A stretch of 41,326 bases of DNA from Lactiplantibacillus fabifermentans DSM 21115. GTDB lineage: Bacteria; Bacillota; Bacilli; Lactobacillales; Lactobacillaceae. A model generated the notes under the pieces. The model was given only the letters and a program-made list of their open reading frames with translations. It made no database searches and was not told where the DNA came from. Shown piece by piece: positions 1 to 10,828 of this stretch (within the stretch, counting starts at the first letter, position 1; each line of letters begins with the position of its first letter). The translations under genes were made by a program, and so were the position numbers. Location of the stretch: positions 36,777 through 78,102 of the forward strand of contig NZ_AYGX02000155.1 in assembly GCF_000498955.2 (NCBI RefSeq), written 5' to 3'.

Positions 1-71
1 GTGCGAGACCGCTCTTCAGGCTCGCACCGGTCGCCACGGCGTCTGGAATTACCGCTGACGACCAACGGCAA
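1..71 (+). repeat. Cloverleaf repeat, copy A (right part only)
   Basis: This is the right-hand part of a dispersed structured repeat that also occurs near 13.5, 15.0, 17.7 and 21.1 kb; the left part is cut off by the window edge. Visible are the last inner hairpin (GTGCGAG/CTCGCAC around the conserved loop beginning ACCGCT) and the right arm of the closing stem, including the conserved CTGGAATT. The hairpin arms differ from those of the other copies but still pair. It lies just past the 3' end of the isochorismatase-fold gene. Confidence 0.8.
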
Positions 72-94
72 ACTTACGCGCTAACTGCACTTAT

Positions 95-622
95 TTAATT
101 ATTCCTAGGCGCGGCTAAAATTTCGGCAGTCGTGGCGAGTTCGGTGAATTGGGGTAATATTTGGGCTTGGACCGCGGCGGATTTAGCGACAGTCGCATCG
201 GTCACGACCGTGGTATCGAAGCCGTTGATTTCGGCGTCGGCCACCGTTTTGGCGACGCCATTATTCGTCGTAAAGCCCGTCATAATTAATTTTTCAACGC
301 CCAGTTCATGTAGCTTAGTCATGAAGGTCGGTTGCGAAAAAGCGCTTGGACTCGTCTTAGCCACATAGTGCACGTGTTTCAATCCCGCAGTCATGAGTAA
401 CGACTTGGCGAAGCGCTGATTCACAAACGCCGGGAAGACTTTCGGATGGACCGTCACGATAAAGATGGGCCAATTCCGATGTTCAAAGTTCGCCACTAAT
501 TGTTGGTTGTGTTGCACGACCGTCGTGAAGTAGTCGGCATCGGCATGATAGACATGCCGATTCAAAAATTGAGCACCGGCTTGCACATCAATAATGACTA
601 AGGCCGCTTTTTCTAGTTTCAT
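95..622 (-). CDS. Isochorismatase-fold (cysteine-hydrolase-like) protein
   Basis: The 175-residue protein has the Rossmann-like isochorismatase/nicotinamidase fold. Seen: LVIIDVQ near the N-terminus with Asp12 at the catalytic-acid position, VAKTSPSAF with Lys89 at the catalytic-lysine position, and MTGFTTNNGVAKT near residue 120. In nicotinamidases and most relatives the residue after this TxxN stretch is the nucleophilic Cys; here it is Gly122. EntB/PhzD-type isochorismatases also lack the Cys, so this may be a non-thiol hydrolase or a non-catalytic member. The gene starts 7 nt after the dihydrouridine synthase stop codon, so the two are probably co-transcribed. The substrate is unknown. 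Confidence 0.85.
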   Translation of the reverse strand: MKLEKAALVIIDVQAGAQFLNRHVYHADADYFTTVVQHNQQLVANFEHRNWPIFIVTVHPKVFPAFVNQRFAKSLLMTAGLKHVHYVAKTSPSAFSQPTFMTKLHELGVEKLIMTGFTTNNGVAKTVADAEINGFDTTVVTDATVAKSAAVQAQILPQFTELATTAEILAAPRNN

Positions 623-629
623 AATTTTC

Positions 630-1628
630 CTAGCCTTTCGTTAATGGCGAGGCCGCTAAAATTTTGCGCACGTCGTCGGTTGATTTAGTATCCATCATTG
701 CGTTCCGTAAATCGGTCGCACCTAGTTCCGGGCGGGCATAAATCTTGAAGAATCGCTTGAGTGATTGGAACCGCGGCACATCATAGCGGGTCGCAAAATC
801 GTCAAATAAATCTAATTGATCATTTAATAAACCTAACAATTCCGATAACGGATGGGTTTGCGGCTGTTTTTCAAAAGCAAACGGACTGGCAAAGACACCG
901 CGGCCAATCATGATGCCATCCAAACCGGGATGTTTTTTGGCCAACGCTACGCCGGCTTGGTAATCCAAAATATCACCGTTGATTTGTAGTAACGTGTCCG
1001 GCGCAATCGCATCGCGCATTTTGATTAAGTCGTCAATGACTTCAAAGTGCGCGGGGACTTTGCTCATTTCTTGTTTCGTGCGGAGATGTACCGTCAAAAC
1101 GGCGACCTGTTGGCGTAACAAGGTCGGAATCCATTCCTTGAATTCATCAACTTTGCTATAACCGAGCCGCGTTTTAGCACTGACCGCTAAGCCCGATGTT
1201 TTGGCGGCGGCAATCACATCCACCGCCCACTGGGGGTTGCGAATCAAATCACTGCCACCGTGATTTTTGATGACCGTCCCATCTGGACAACCCATATTAA
1301 TGTCAACGGCGGCAAAACCCATGTCGCGAACCGCCGCCGCGCCGCTAGCAAAGTCCGCGGCTTCATTGCCCCACAGTTGGACGACCGGTCGTTTCGCTTC
1401 CGCCGGTGCCACGTATAGGCGGCCATGCACTGGAAATTTCGTATGCGGATTCGTAATGCCTTTTGCATAGACGAATTCACTGAAAAAAACATCCGGGGCC
1501 GCCGCTTTAGCAATGACTTGCCGAAAAATCGTGTTACTAACGGCTTCCATCGGTGCCATGGTAAAAAACGGCCGCTGTTCGGCCCGGGCCGTCGCTGCAA
1601 TCTGCGACCAAAAAGTTGATTCTGTCAC
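630..1628 (-). CDS. tRNA-dihydrouridine synthase (Dus family)
   Basis: This is an FMN-dependent enzyme that reduces specific uridines in tRNA to dihydrouridine. The 332-residue length is normal for the family. Seen: MAPMEAVSN (FMN phosphate region) near residue 24, NMGCPDGTV with the catalytic Cys of the NxGCP motif near residue 113, QINGDI, and the C-terminal flavin motif DGIMIGRG. The start is a GTG preceded by AAGGGAG at a spacing of 10 nt; no better ATG precedes the FMN motif. Which tRNA position is modified cannot be read from sequence. It is the first gene of a two-gene unit with the isochorismatase-fold protein. Confidence 0.92.
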   Translation of the reverse strand: MTESTFWSQIAATARAEQRPFFTMAPMEAVSNTIFRQVIAKAAAPDVFFSEFVYAKGITNPHTKFPVHGRLYVAPAEAKRPVVQLWGNEAADFASGAAAVRDMGFAAVDINMGCPDGTVIKNHGGSDLIRNPQWAVDVIAAAKTSGLAVSAKTRLGYSKVDEFKEWIPTLLRQQVAVLTVHLRTKQEMSKVPAHFEVIDDLIKMRDAIAPDTLLQINGDILDYQAGVALAKKHPGLDGIMIGRGVFASPFAFEKQPQTHPLSELLGLLNDQLDLFDDFATRYDVPRFQSLKRFFKIYARPELGATDLRNAMMDTKSTDDVRKILAASPLTKG

Positions 1629-1737
1629 GTCTGTTACGCTCCCTTAACTGTTATAAATGGTATTCATTTTAGCATGATTAGCCAACTTTTTCAGCGGTGA
1701 TGGTCGCCAATTAAGACGACACTCCTTAGCCTCATCA

Positions 1738-1777
1738 TCAAAAAGAGGTCATAACTAATGACCTAGTTATAACCTCT
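1738..1777 (-). terminator. Intrinsic terminator after the first paralogue
   Basis: Read on the minus strand, AGAGGTTATAACTA pairs with TAGTTATGACCTCT (one internal mismatch) and is followed by TTTTT. It lies 28 nt after the stop codon of the 193-residue protein gene and before the dihydrouridine synthase gene. Confidence 0.85.
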
Positions 1778-1805
1778 GCTAATTACTTAAGTGTTATCAA
1801 TGGTA

Positions 1806-2387
1806 CTATTTTGCTAATTTACTAGTCGGCGCAGCAGCGCCCAACTGTTGCCAAGGGGTCGCGTAGGCGCTCCCCTGCGCCCACTGTTCAACTTGTTGTT
1901 GGTCGAGTTGTGTCCAATCAGCAGTGTCCAACTGGGCCCGCAATTGCATGGGGTCTGTCACCGCGACTGGGGTAGCTGCCAACCATGTCAATAAGGCTGG
2001 CACCGCCGTTAAATCTTGATTTAGTAAATCATAGGTAGCCATTGTCGTTTTGACCACTAAATTCAACGTATACTGGGTACTAATTGGGGTGATGGCCCCT
2101 AAGTCGCCAACCACGGTTTGATAAATGCCGACGGTCACTCCCGTAACGTCCGCCACTGGCACAGTTAATAGCGGTGCCCCAAATTCGTCTGCCAACGCTA
2201 ATGCCGTTTGCGTGAACGTCACTTTCCCCATTGGATACGCAACAGTGGTTAACTTTTTAGCGAGCAACTGTTTAGGAATCAGTTGATTCGCGTAAACGTG
2301 TTTGTCTAATTCGAACGCCATAAAGGTCGGCTGATTCGTTAGATGCGCCGCAATATTGGCCATTGTGACTGATTTTGATACTGACAT
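1806..2387 (-). CDS. Unrecognised family protein, paralogue 1 of 4
   Basis: I do not recognise this 193-residue family. Three more members lie at 7999-9780. Shared landmarks are NIAxxLTxxPTFMA near the N-terminus, ADE and VGIYQ in the middle, LNLVxTTxxTYDLLNxDL near residues 108-125, a short helix ending in a tryptophan, then an acidic and tryptophan-rich stretch (DPMQLRAQL, TADWTQL) and a GAAAP tail. There is no signal peptide, membrane segment or cysteine. Alternating hydrophobic strands followed by a helix would suit a PH/GRAM-like barrel, which is inference only. The gene is monocistronic, with SD GGAGGAGGC, its own promoter region and a near-cre site. Confidence 0.85.
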   Translation of the reverse strand: MSVSKSVTMANIAAHLTNQPTFMAFELDKHVYANQLIPKQLLAKKLTTVAYPMGKVTFTQTALALADEFGAPLLTVPVADVTGVTVGIYQTVVGDLGAITPISTQYTLNLVVKTTMATYDLLNQDLTAVPALLTWLAATPVAVTDPMQLRAQLDTADWTQLDQQQVEQWAQGSAYATPWQQLGAAAPTSKLAK

Positions 2388-2423
2388 TTTTGAAAGCCTC
2401 CTCCAAATATTAGTAACATAATA

Positions 2424-2429
2424 ATTATA
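2424..2429 (-). promoter_or_regulatory. -10 element of paralogue 1 promoter
   Basis: TATAAT on the minus strand lies about 35 nt upstream of the start codon. The -35 region is poor and overlaps the cre-like site, which would suit repression. Confidence 0.45.
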
Positions 2430-2438
2430 TCACGATAA

Positions 2439-2453
2439 ACGGAAGCGCATACA
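2439..2453 (-). promoter_or_regulatory. cre-like site (CcpA) upstream of paralogue 1
   Basis: ACGGAAGCGCATACA, as read on the plus strand, matches the cre consensus WTGNAANCGNWNNCA except for one base (C for T at position 2). It overlaps the presumed -35 region. The other paralogues sit in a unit that also has a cre site. Confidence 0.4.
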
Positions 2454-2514
2454 AATCTGATTAGCGTTAGTAGCAATGACACAAATTGCCATTAAGACGT
2501 GCATCTGAAACACA

Positions 2515-2553
2515 AAATAGACGTAAAGCCGGCCTGCACTTTACGTCTATTTT
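2515..2553 (-). terminator. Intrinsic terminator after the beta-glucoside operon
   Basis: AATAGACGTAAAG and CTTTACGTCTATT form a perfect 13-bp stem with a 10-nt GC-rich loop. T-rich tails lie on both sides, so it can act in either direction; it follows the phospho-beta-glucosidase gene. Confidence 0.85.
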
Positions 2554-2623
2554 TATACACCAGTCATTTTAGCAATGATAACTGATTCAATTTCCGGAAA
2601 ACCATCGCGTGGCTTGTTCTTAT

Positions 2624-6114
<3,491 letters not shown>

Positions 6115-6141
6115 CTATCAATTAAACCTAGAGTAAACAAA

Positions 6142-6215
6142 AACCCAAACGTCTTTACTTCAGAAAACGTCACTAGGCGCCTAGTCACGGAAATCTCAAG
6201 TAAAGATGTTTGGGT
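6142..6215 (-). terminator. Conditional terminator between antiterminator and bglP
   Basis: On the minus strand the arms AACCCAAACATCTTTACTT and AAGTAAAGACGTTTGGGTT pair almost completely and are followed by a T-run. A second stem (GACTAGGCG/CGCCTAGTGAC) lies inside the loop. The left arm overlaps the RAT, so antiterminator binding would block the hairpin. Confidence 0.85.
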
Positions 6216-6240
6216 TAATGCCTGCTTACCAGTAACACAC
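6212..6240 (-). promoter_or_regulatory. RAT (antiterminator-binding RNA), second copy
   Basis: The minus-strand sequence GTGTTACTGGTAAGCAGGCA, followed by TTAACCC, resembles the ribonucleic antiterminator site bound by the BglG/LicT CAT domain (GTTACTG, loop, CAGGC). It overlaps the 5' arm of the terminator above. Confidence 0.85.
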
Positions 6241-6254
6241 CTACTAAATCTTCA

Positions 6255-7103
6255 TTATTCTGTTTGTTGCCGATGAGTCACGCGCCAAATATGCAAGACA
6301 AGATAAACCTTGTCATCTGGCGTTAATTGCCAATCGGTCTTATTTTGTAAAAAGGTATCAATTCGCTCGACGGTTGCGTATGCATGCGAGTACTTCACTT
6401 GCATCAGTTGGAGTAGCGAATTATCTAAGTCAGCCCCCGTGGTGCAAGTATGGCTCGTCTTTTGAACCATTAAGGCTCGCAAATGGGCGACAAATCGATT
6501 GTAATTGAATGATTCTGGATCTAGGGTCATATGATACTGGTATTGCACAATATCAATAATGCCCCCGATAAACTTGGTGATTTTGATGGTTTCTTGGAGC
6601 TTAGAACCATCGGACGCTGCGTTCACAAAGTGATAAGTCATAAAGACACTCTCACTTTTAGGTAATGTGATGCCAGCTTCTTGATTGATTAAGTCCACGG
6701 CTTGACTAGCAGCCTTAAACTCTTTACTAAAGAGCTTCTTAACTTCCCAGCGTACCGTTCCATTGTCCACATCGATACCGTCTTTCGCGCGTTTTAAGGC
6801 AAAATCAATGTGATCGGCTAATACAAAATATTGATAATCGCTAAAACTAATCCCTAACAATGGTTCCACTAAATGGATAACTTTGGTTGTCATTAATAAG
6901 GCTTGGGGCCGAATGTCTTTGAAACTGTCCACATCCATGTTGCCTTTCAGCGTGGCAATAAAGCGCCGGTCAATTTTTGATTCGTCAACCAAATCACCCG
7001 GCTTTTTGCCAAACCCAATGCCCTTGCCAATCACAACCCATTCAATACTTGCATCATCTTCTACCAGGGCAGCATTATTATTAAAATTCTTGAGAAATTT
7101 CAT
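6255..7103 (-). CDS. licT: BglG/LicT-family transcription antiterminator
   Basis: This RNA-binding antiterminator has a CAT domain at about 1-55 (starting MKFLKNFNNNAALVEDD) and two PRD domains at about 65-170 and 175-282. Conserved regulatory histidines appear in LADHID (PRD1), TYHFVNA, and near the C-terminus in LVLHIW (PRD2). Start chosen: ATG at 7103, giving 282 aa, because AGGAGG lies 7 nt upstream; a longer frame adds seven residues that no relative needs. It binds the two RATs here and prevents termination when beta-glucosides are available. It is first in the operon, so it is autoregulated. Confidence 0.93.
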   Translation of the reverse strand: MKFLKNFNNNAALVEDDASIEWVVIGKGIGFGKKPGDLVDESKIDRRFIATLKGNMDVDSFKDIRPQALLMTTKVIHLVEPLLGISFSDYQYFVLADHIDFALKRAKDGIDVDNGTVRWEVKKLFSKEFKAASQAVDLINQEAGITLPKSESVFMTYHFVNAASDGSKLQETIKITKFIGGIIDIVQYQYHMTLDPESFNYNRFVAHLRALMVQKTSHTCTTGADLDNSLLQLMQVKYSHAYATVERIDTFLQNKTDWQLTPDDKVYLVLHIWRVTHRQQTE

Positions 7104-7132
7104 ATGGTGCCTCCTGGAAGTCAAATAAAAAA

Positions 7133-7196
7133 GAGTCTACCCCAAGCCTATACCAATCCCCTTAGAAGGAAAAGGTCATCCTAGTATTGTAGACTC
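7133..7196 (-). terminator. Conditional terminator upstream of licT
   Basis: On the minus strand GAGTCTAC and GTAGACTC pair and are followed by TTTTTTA. A pyrimidine-rich inner region forms the loop. The 5' arm is shared with the RAT at 7192-7219. Confidence 0.85.
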
Positions 7197-7219
7197 ATGC
7201 CTGATCGAATCAGTAACAC
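7192..7219 (-). promoter_or_regulatory. RAT, first copy
   Basis: The minus-strand GTGTTACTGATTCGATCAGG, followed by CATGAGTC, is RAT-like and overlaps the first terminator arm. It shares GTGTTACTG and CAGGCAT with the second copy. Confidence 0.85.
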
Positions 7220-7237
7220 GTTTTTATTTATGTTGTT

Positions 7238-7266
7238 ATACTAGCAATTTGTGAAAACGTTGTCAA
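7238..7266 (-). promoter_or_regulatory. Promoter of the beta-glucoside operon with overlapping cre
   Basis: The minus strand has TTGACA (7261-7266), a 17-nt spacer and TAGTAT (7238-7243). A perfect cre core, TGAAAACGTTGTCA (7252-7265), overlaps the -35 box and spacer. CcpA bound here would block RNA polymerase, the expected catabolite repression of beta-glucoside use. Confidence 0.75.
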
Positions 7267-7390
7267 CAGGGGATTGTTAATTTTAATAACTGTTTCTATA
7301 AAACATATACCAATTTCAAAAAACACCTATACAGGTTTCTCAATACCATTTCATTAATAAAACGGCATTGCGCGTCAATCTGCTTACTAG

Positions 7391-7419
7391 TTAATTTCCA
7401 CCCAATTCCGAGGTATAAT
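7391..7419 (+). promoter_or_regulatory. Promoter of the small membrane-anchored protein gene
   Basis: TTAATT (weak -35), a 17-nt spacer and a perfect TATAAT (7414-7419). Transcription would start near 7426, which excludes the ATG at 7427 and supports the start at 7442. Confidence 0.55.
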
Positions 7420-7441
7420 TCATTTAATGGGGGGATATAGC

Positions 7442-7807
7442 ATGCGTAAACGTTGGTGGTTATTAGGATTACTCGTAGTTATTTTGGGGCTAGGCTGGTT
7501 AGGTTATGATCACATTTATTTGGAATCCGATAATCATGCCACACAAATGATTGATACTCAACTGAACACTGCCGTAAAGAGCAGTCATCACACTGATTTA
7601 TTGAAATTGGCTAAAGACACCAAAACTGAACAATTCATTCGAAAAATCCCGAAGAATGCCCAATTTTCTGAAACTTCGGGGTTTCAGGGCGGTTCTAAAC
7701 ACGATGGCCTCTACGTGACGGCCATTGACCATCACACCATTGATTTAGACGTTGAACAGACTGGCCGAACGACTTGGCGCGTGACTAAAATTAGCGTGCG
7801 GTCATAG
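7442..7807 (+). CDS. Small membrane-anchored extracytoplasmic protein, unknown
   Basis: A 121-residue protein with a basic N-terminus (MRKRWW) and one hydrophobic segment at about 5-23. No lipobox or clear cleavage site is seen, so it is probably an N-terminally anchored protein with about 95 residues outside. The outer part is polar, rich in His, Thr and Asp, and ends in a beta-type stretch (TIDLDVEQTGRTTWRVTKISV). I do not recognise the family. The start at ATG 7442 has GGGGGG 7-8 nt upstream. The gene is monocistronic and convergent with the paralogue operon. Confidence 0.75.
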   Translation: MRKRWWLLGLLVVILGLGWLGYDHIYLESDNHATQMIDTQLNTAVKSSHHTDLLKLAKDTKTEQFIRKIPKNAQFSETSGFQGGSKHDGLYVTAIDHHTIDLDVEQTGRTTWRVTKISVRS

Positions 7808-7950
7808 CTTCGGTTACTTGGTAACTCAAGCTAATGACTATTTTCCCGGCCGTTAAAGTAATATTTTTGATTAATTTATTCATACCAGCGCCTTCATCAC
7901 AAGTAACCTCACCGAAAGTTATCACGAATGAATCGCTGACCAGACCAAAG

Positions 7951-7992
7951 ATGGACGAAAAAGTTGCGTGACCAACTTTTTCGTCCATTTTT
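7951..7992. terminator. Bidirectional intrinsic terminator
   Basis: ATGGACGAAAAAGTTG and CAACTTTTTCGTCCAT form a perfect 16-bp stem with a 6-nt loop, with T-runs on both strands. It separates the small plus-strand gene from the minus-strand paralogue operon, ending 7 nt past the latter's stop codon. Confidence 0.88.
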
Positions 7993-7998
7993 GGCATA

Positions 7999-8571
7999 TT
8001 ATTTTCCGACTGGGGCTGCGGCTCCTAACATTTGATACGGGTTCGCATATGGGGTGCCTTTTGCCCACTGTTCAACTTGGTGCCAATCCAGTTTCGCCCA
8101 GTCAGTCGTAGTCAACTGCGTTTGTAACTGTAGCGGATCCGTTACCGCCAATTTATTGGCCGTCGACCACGCCCATAATGCCGGTATGACCGTTAAATCT
8201 TGATTCAACAAATCGTAAGTCTCCGCGGCCGTCGTGATGACCAGATTCAGGGTTAATTGCGTTTTGAACTGCAACGGCGCCCCCCAATCACGAATTTTTG
8301 ACTGGTAAATACCGACTTGCACAGCGGTAACTTCAGCCAACGGGAGCGTTAAAAAGTCGTGACCTTGTTCATCTGCGAATATTAAGTCGGTATCCGTCAA
8401 CGTTAACTTGCCAAGCGCATACGGCGTTGACGTTAAACGTTTCCCCAGCCACGCTTTGGGGGCCGGTTTACTTGGATACGTTTGACCGTTGATGACGACC
8501 TTCATAAAGCTCGCTTGGTCACTAATATGTTGTGCAATGGCGCGCATAGTTACAGTTTTAAAACTTGCCAT
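7999..8571 (-). CDS. Unrecognised family protein, paralogue 2 of 4
   Basis: At 190 residues it has the same architecture as the 1806-2387 protein: TVTMRAIAQHISDQASFM, then FADEQG, VQVGIYQ, LTLNLVITTAAETYDLLNQD, a helix with a terminal tryptophan, TTDWAKLDWHQVEQWAKGT and a GAAAPVGK tail. It is soluble, with no signal or membrane segment. SD is GGGGAGGTGAG. It is the last gene of the PTS/ROK-linked run, 36 nt after paralogue 3. Its C-terminal third (TDWxKLxxxxVEQWA) closely matches that of paralogue 1, suggesting these two are nearest relatives. Confidence 0.85.
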   Translation of the reverse strand: MASFKTVTMRAIAQHISDQASFMKVVINGQTYPSKPAPKAWLGKRLTSTPYALGKLTLTDTDLIFADEQGHDFLTLPLAEVTAVQVGIYQSKIRDWGAPLQFKTQLTLNLVITTAAETYDLLNQDLTVIPALWAWSTANKLAVTDPLQLQTQLTTTDWAKLDWHQVEQWAKGTPYANPYQMLGAAAPVGK

Positions 8572-8607
8572 TAACTCACCTCCCCTAAGTCATTATAACG
8601 ATAACCG

Positions 8608-9192
8608 TTATTGATTTTTTTGTGTCGGTGCGGCCGCCCCAATCATTTGATTTGGAATTTCATAGGCCGTCCCTTGCGCCAGCTTTTCAATGTCTGCCCA
8701 CTTGACGTTAGCCCAGTCCGTCGTAGACATAATGGCTTGTAACTTCATTGGGTCTTCAATCGTAATTGCTTGTTCTTGTAACCAAGCGACTAAGACTGGT
8801 AAAACGTTCAAATCAGTATTCAATAAATCATAAGTATCATGTTCAGTCGTGATGACCAGATTAAGCGTCAATTGATTTTCAAAGGGCACGACCATGCCCC
8901 AACTCCGCACCATCGTCTGATAAATTCCCAGCTGCACCTTTTTAATGGCACTCGTCGCCAAGGTCAAAAATGGATGCGCGGCTTCATCGGCCATGACAAT
9001 TTGGCCGGCATTTAATGCCAGACTGCCCATCGCATACGGTGTGTACGTCATCACTTTATCAAGCACATTTTCATGTTCAGGCTTAGCAGCCGGATAGCGG
9101 GTACCGCCAAGGTCGATGGCCATATAAGTTGGATGCGTCGTGATATTGCCCGCAATATTTTCAAAAGTGACACTAATTTGATTGGTTTCCAT
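8608..9192 (-). CDS. Unrecognised family protein, paralogue 3 of 4
   Basis: 194 residues. Seen: ENIAGNITTHPTYMAIDLGG, MADEAAHPFLTL, VQLGIYQTMVRSWG, QLTLNLVITTEHDTYDLLN and a GAAAPTQKNQ tail. The N-terminal 25 residues resemble paralogue 4 more than paralogues 1 and 2. SD AAGGGG. It lies 27 nt downstream of paralogue 4 and 36 nt upstream of paralogue 2, so the three are almost certainly one transcript. Function unknown. Confidence 0.85.
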   Translation of the reverse strand: METNQISVTFENIAGNITTHPTYMAIDLGGTRYPAAKPEHENVLDKVMTYTPYAMGSLALNAGQIVMADEAAHPFLTLATSAIKKVQLGIYQTMVRSWGMVVPFENQLTLNLVITTEHDTYDLLNTDLNVLPVLVAWLQEQAITIEDPMKLQAIMSTTDWANVKWADIEKLAQGTAYEIPNQMIGAAAPTQKNQ

Positions 9193-9219
9193 GATAAAAT
9201 CCCCTTGTATTATATTTAA

Positions 9220-9780
9220 TTATTGCATTGGTGCGGTGGCGGATAACATGCCGTATGGTGCGGCATAGCGCGTATCAGCGGCCCAGTCTTCAACAGCTTG
9301 TAACGTTACTTTTGACCAGTCCACATCAACACGTTGCTGGAGTTTGAGCGGATCGCTCAAACTGATATTATTTGCTTTGACCCACGCTAAGATTGCCGGC
9401 ACTAACTGTAAATCAGTGTTCAACAAATCGTAAGTCGCAGTCGGTGTCGTTAGCACCACATTGACGGTTAATTGCGCTTCAAATGGCAACATGCCTTTAA
9501 TGCCAGCTAACGAATGGTAAATCCCTACTTCAACCTGTGTGACCTCCGCTACCGGAACTTCGGCAAAAACCGCTTGCTTTTCATCCGCAAAAGTCATTGA
9601 CGTTCCAATTGTTAACGTCCCACTGACAAATGACGAATACATCAACACTTTTCCTAACGCATTCGCTTGGGGTTGCGCCTTCGGATAGCGGGTACCCTTT
9701 AGTTCAATCGCCATAAAAGTTGGATGCGTCGTCAGATTTGCCGCAATATTTTTCATCGTAATCGTTTTTTGTTCCGTCAT
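9220..9780 (-). CDS. Unrecognised family protein, paralogue 4 of 4
   Basis: 186 residues, the shortest of the four. Seen: KNIAANLTTHPTFMAIELKG, FADEKQAVFAEVPVAEVT, VEVGIYHS, LTVNVVLTTPTATYDLLNTD and an SATAPMQ tail. It departs from the other copies in having YH for YQ and SATAP for GAAAP. It lies 29 nt downstream of the ROK kinase gene, with a G-rich SD. Function unknown; position suggests a role linked to the sugar system. Confidence 0.85.
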   Translation of the reverse strand: MTEQKTITMKNIAANLTTHPTFMAIELKGTRYPKAQPQANALGKVLMYSSFVSGTLTIGTSMTFADEKQAVFAEVPVAEVTQVEVGIYHSLAGIKGMLPFEAQLTVNVVLTTPTATYDLLNTDLQLVPAILAWVKANNISLSDPLKLQQRVDVDWSKVTLQAVEDWAADTRYAAPYGMLSATAPMQ

Positions 9781-9809
9781 AATACTGTCCCCCCCAAAAA
9801 AACTTCTGA

Positions 9810-10706
9810 CTATAACTGCTTGATTAACTGATAAACGGCCCCAATCATCCCGGCATTATTCCGCAAGGCCGCTGGCACGATTTTCGGTAACGTTAAGTCA
9901 CAAATACTGCCATGATTGGCCTGCAATTGAGTAATTGTCGCGTTCAAGTCATACATGAACGTATCGTTGGCACTGATGCCACCACCAATTACGACTAAGG
10001 CCGGATCAAACGCCACAATTAAGTTAATAATGCCCTTGGCTAAACTGTAATAGTAGCTCCGCAAGACTTGATGAGCGAGCGTTTCACCAGCATTCGCACG
10101 GTTAAAAATCACGCGGGCATCACTGACGGGTTCATCACTAAATTGGTTATAGCGGCGAATCAAGCCAATCACAGTGGCGCCACGATAATTCAAGGACCCC
10201 ATTTCAACATCAATATCATCATCGTCAACGACCATCCAGCCAAATTCACCAGAACGGGCATGGGCGCCGCGATAAATTTCGTTATTAATCACTAACGCGC
10301 CCCCGACACCGGTGCCTAAAACTAGGCTCACATAATCGGTCACATTTTGGGCCGCACCCAGCCACTGTTCGGCCACGGCAGCTGCATTGGCGTCATTTTC
10401 AATCACGACGGGTAAACCAGTTAATTCGTGAAGTTCATCCCGCAAATTAATACCGTAAAATGGGCGCACCGCCCCCGCAGTCGTTAAAAAGCCATCCGCT
10501 TGTACGACCCCGGGCATGCTAACGCCAATCCCTGCAACCGGCCCCGCTGTTTGTAAATCGGCGACCATGGCTTTTAAATCCGCCATAATTGCATCTTTAG
10601 TTTGGGCTGTGGGCCGGGTTGTTTTGCGACTAATTTCACCACTATCATCGACGAGGCCGCATTTAATCGAAGTCCCCCCAATATCAATCCCAATATAATT
10701 TGTCAT
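9810..10706 (-). CDS. ROK-family sugar kinase
   Basis: A 298-residue ATP-dependent sugar kinase of the ROK family. Seen: phosphate-1 motif IGIDIGGTSIKCGL at the N-terminus, IENDANAAAVAEQW with the catalytic Asp near residue 103, GTGVGGALVIN, and RSGEFGWM. The cysteine-rich zinc motif (CxCGxxGCxE) usual in ROK glucokinases and NagC-type regulators is absent, as in BglK-like beta-glucoside kinases, so a disaccharide or amino-sugar substrate is as likely as glucose. There is no DNA-binding domain. It is followed closely by three paralogues of unknown function and preceded by an EIIC gene with a terminator between. Confidence 0.9.
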   Translation of the reverse strand: MTNYIGIDIGGTSIKCGLVDDSGEISRKTTRPTAQTKDAIMADLKAMVADLQTAGPVAGIGVSMPGVVQADGFLTTAGAVRPFYGINLRDELHELTGLPVVIENDANAAAVAEQWLGAAQNVTDYVSLVLGTGVGGALVINNEIYRGAHARSGEFGWMVVDDDDIDVEMGSLNYRGATVIGLIRRYNQFSDEPVSDARVIFNRANAGETLAHQVLRSYYYSLAKGIINLIVAFDPALVVIGGGISANDTFMYDLNATITQLQANHGSICDLTLPKIVPAALRNNAGMIGAVYQLIKQL

Positions 10707-10774
10707 TTCTCATCACTTCTCATCTAAAAGTATTTTTATATTATGACCGTTATAATGATCAGCACTACCCTGAA

Positions 10775-10819
10775 CAAAAAACCAGCGCAATCGCAATCAA
10801 ACATTACGACCGGCTGGTT
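10775..10819 (-). terminator. Terminator between EIIC and ROK genes
   Basis: On the minus strand AACCAGC and GCTGGTT pair and are followed by TTTTTG. The loop is long (26 nt), so termination may be partial and allow readthrough into the kinase gene. Confidence 0.6.
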
Positions 10820-10828
10820 AAACGAATC

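Noticed and set aside
7791-7997. 68-residue minus-strand open frame between convergent genes
   Set aside because: It contains the terminator stem and part of the convergent gene; no SD or recognisable sequence.
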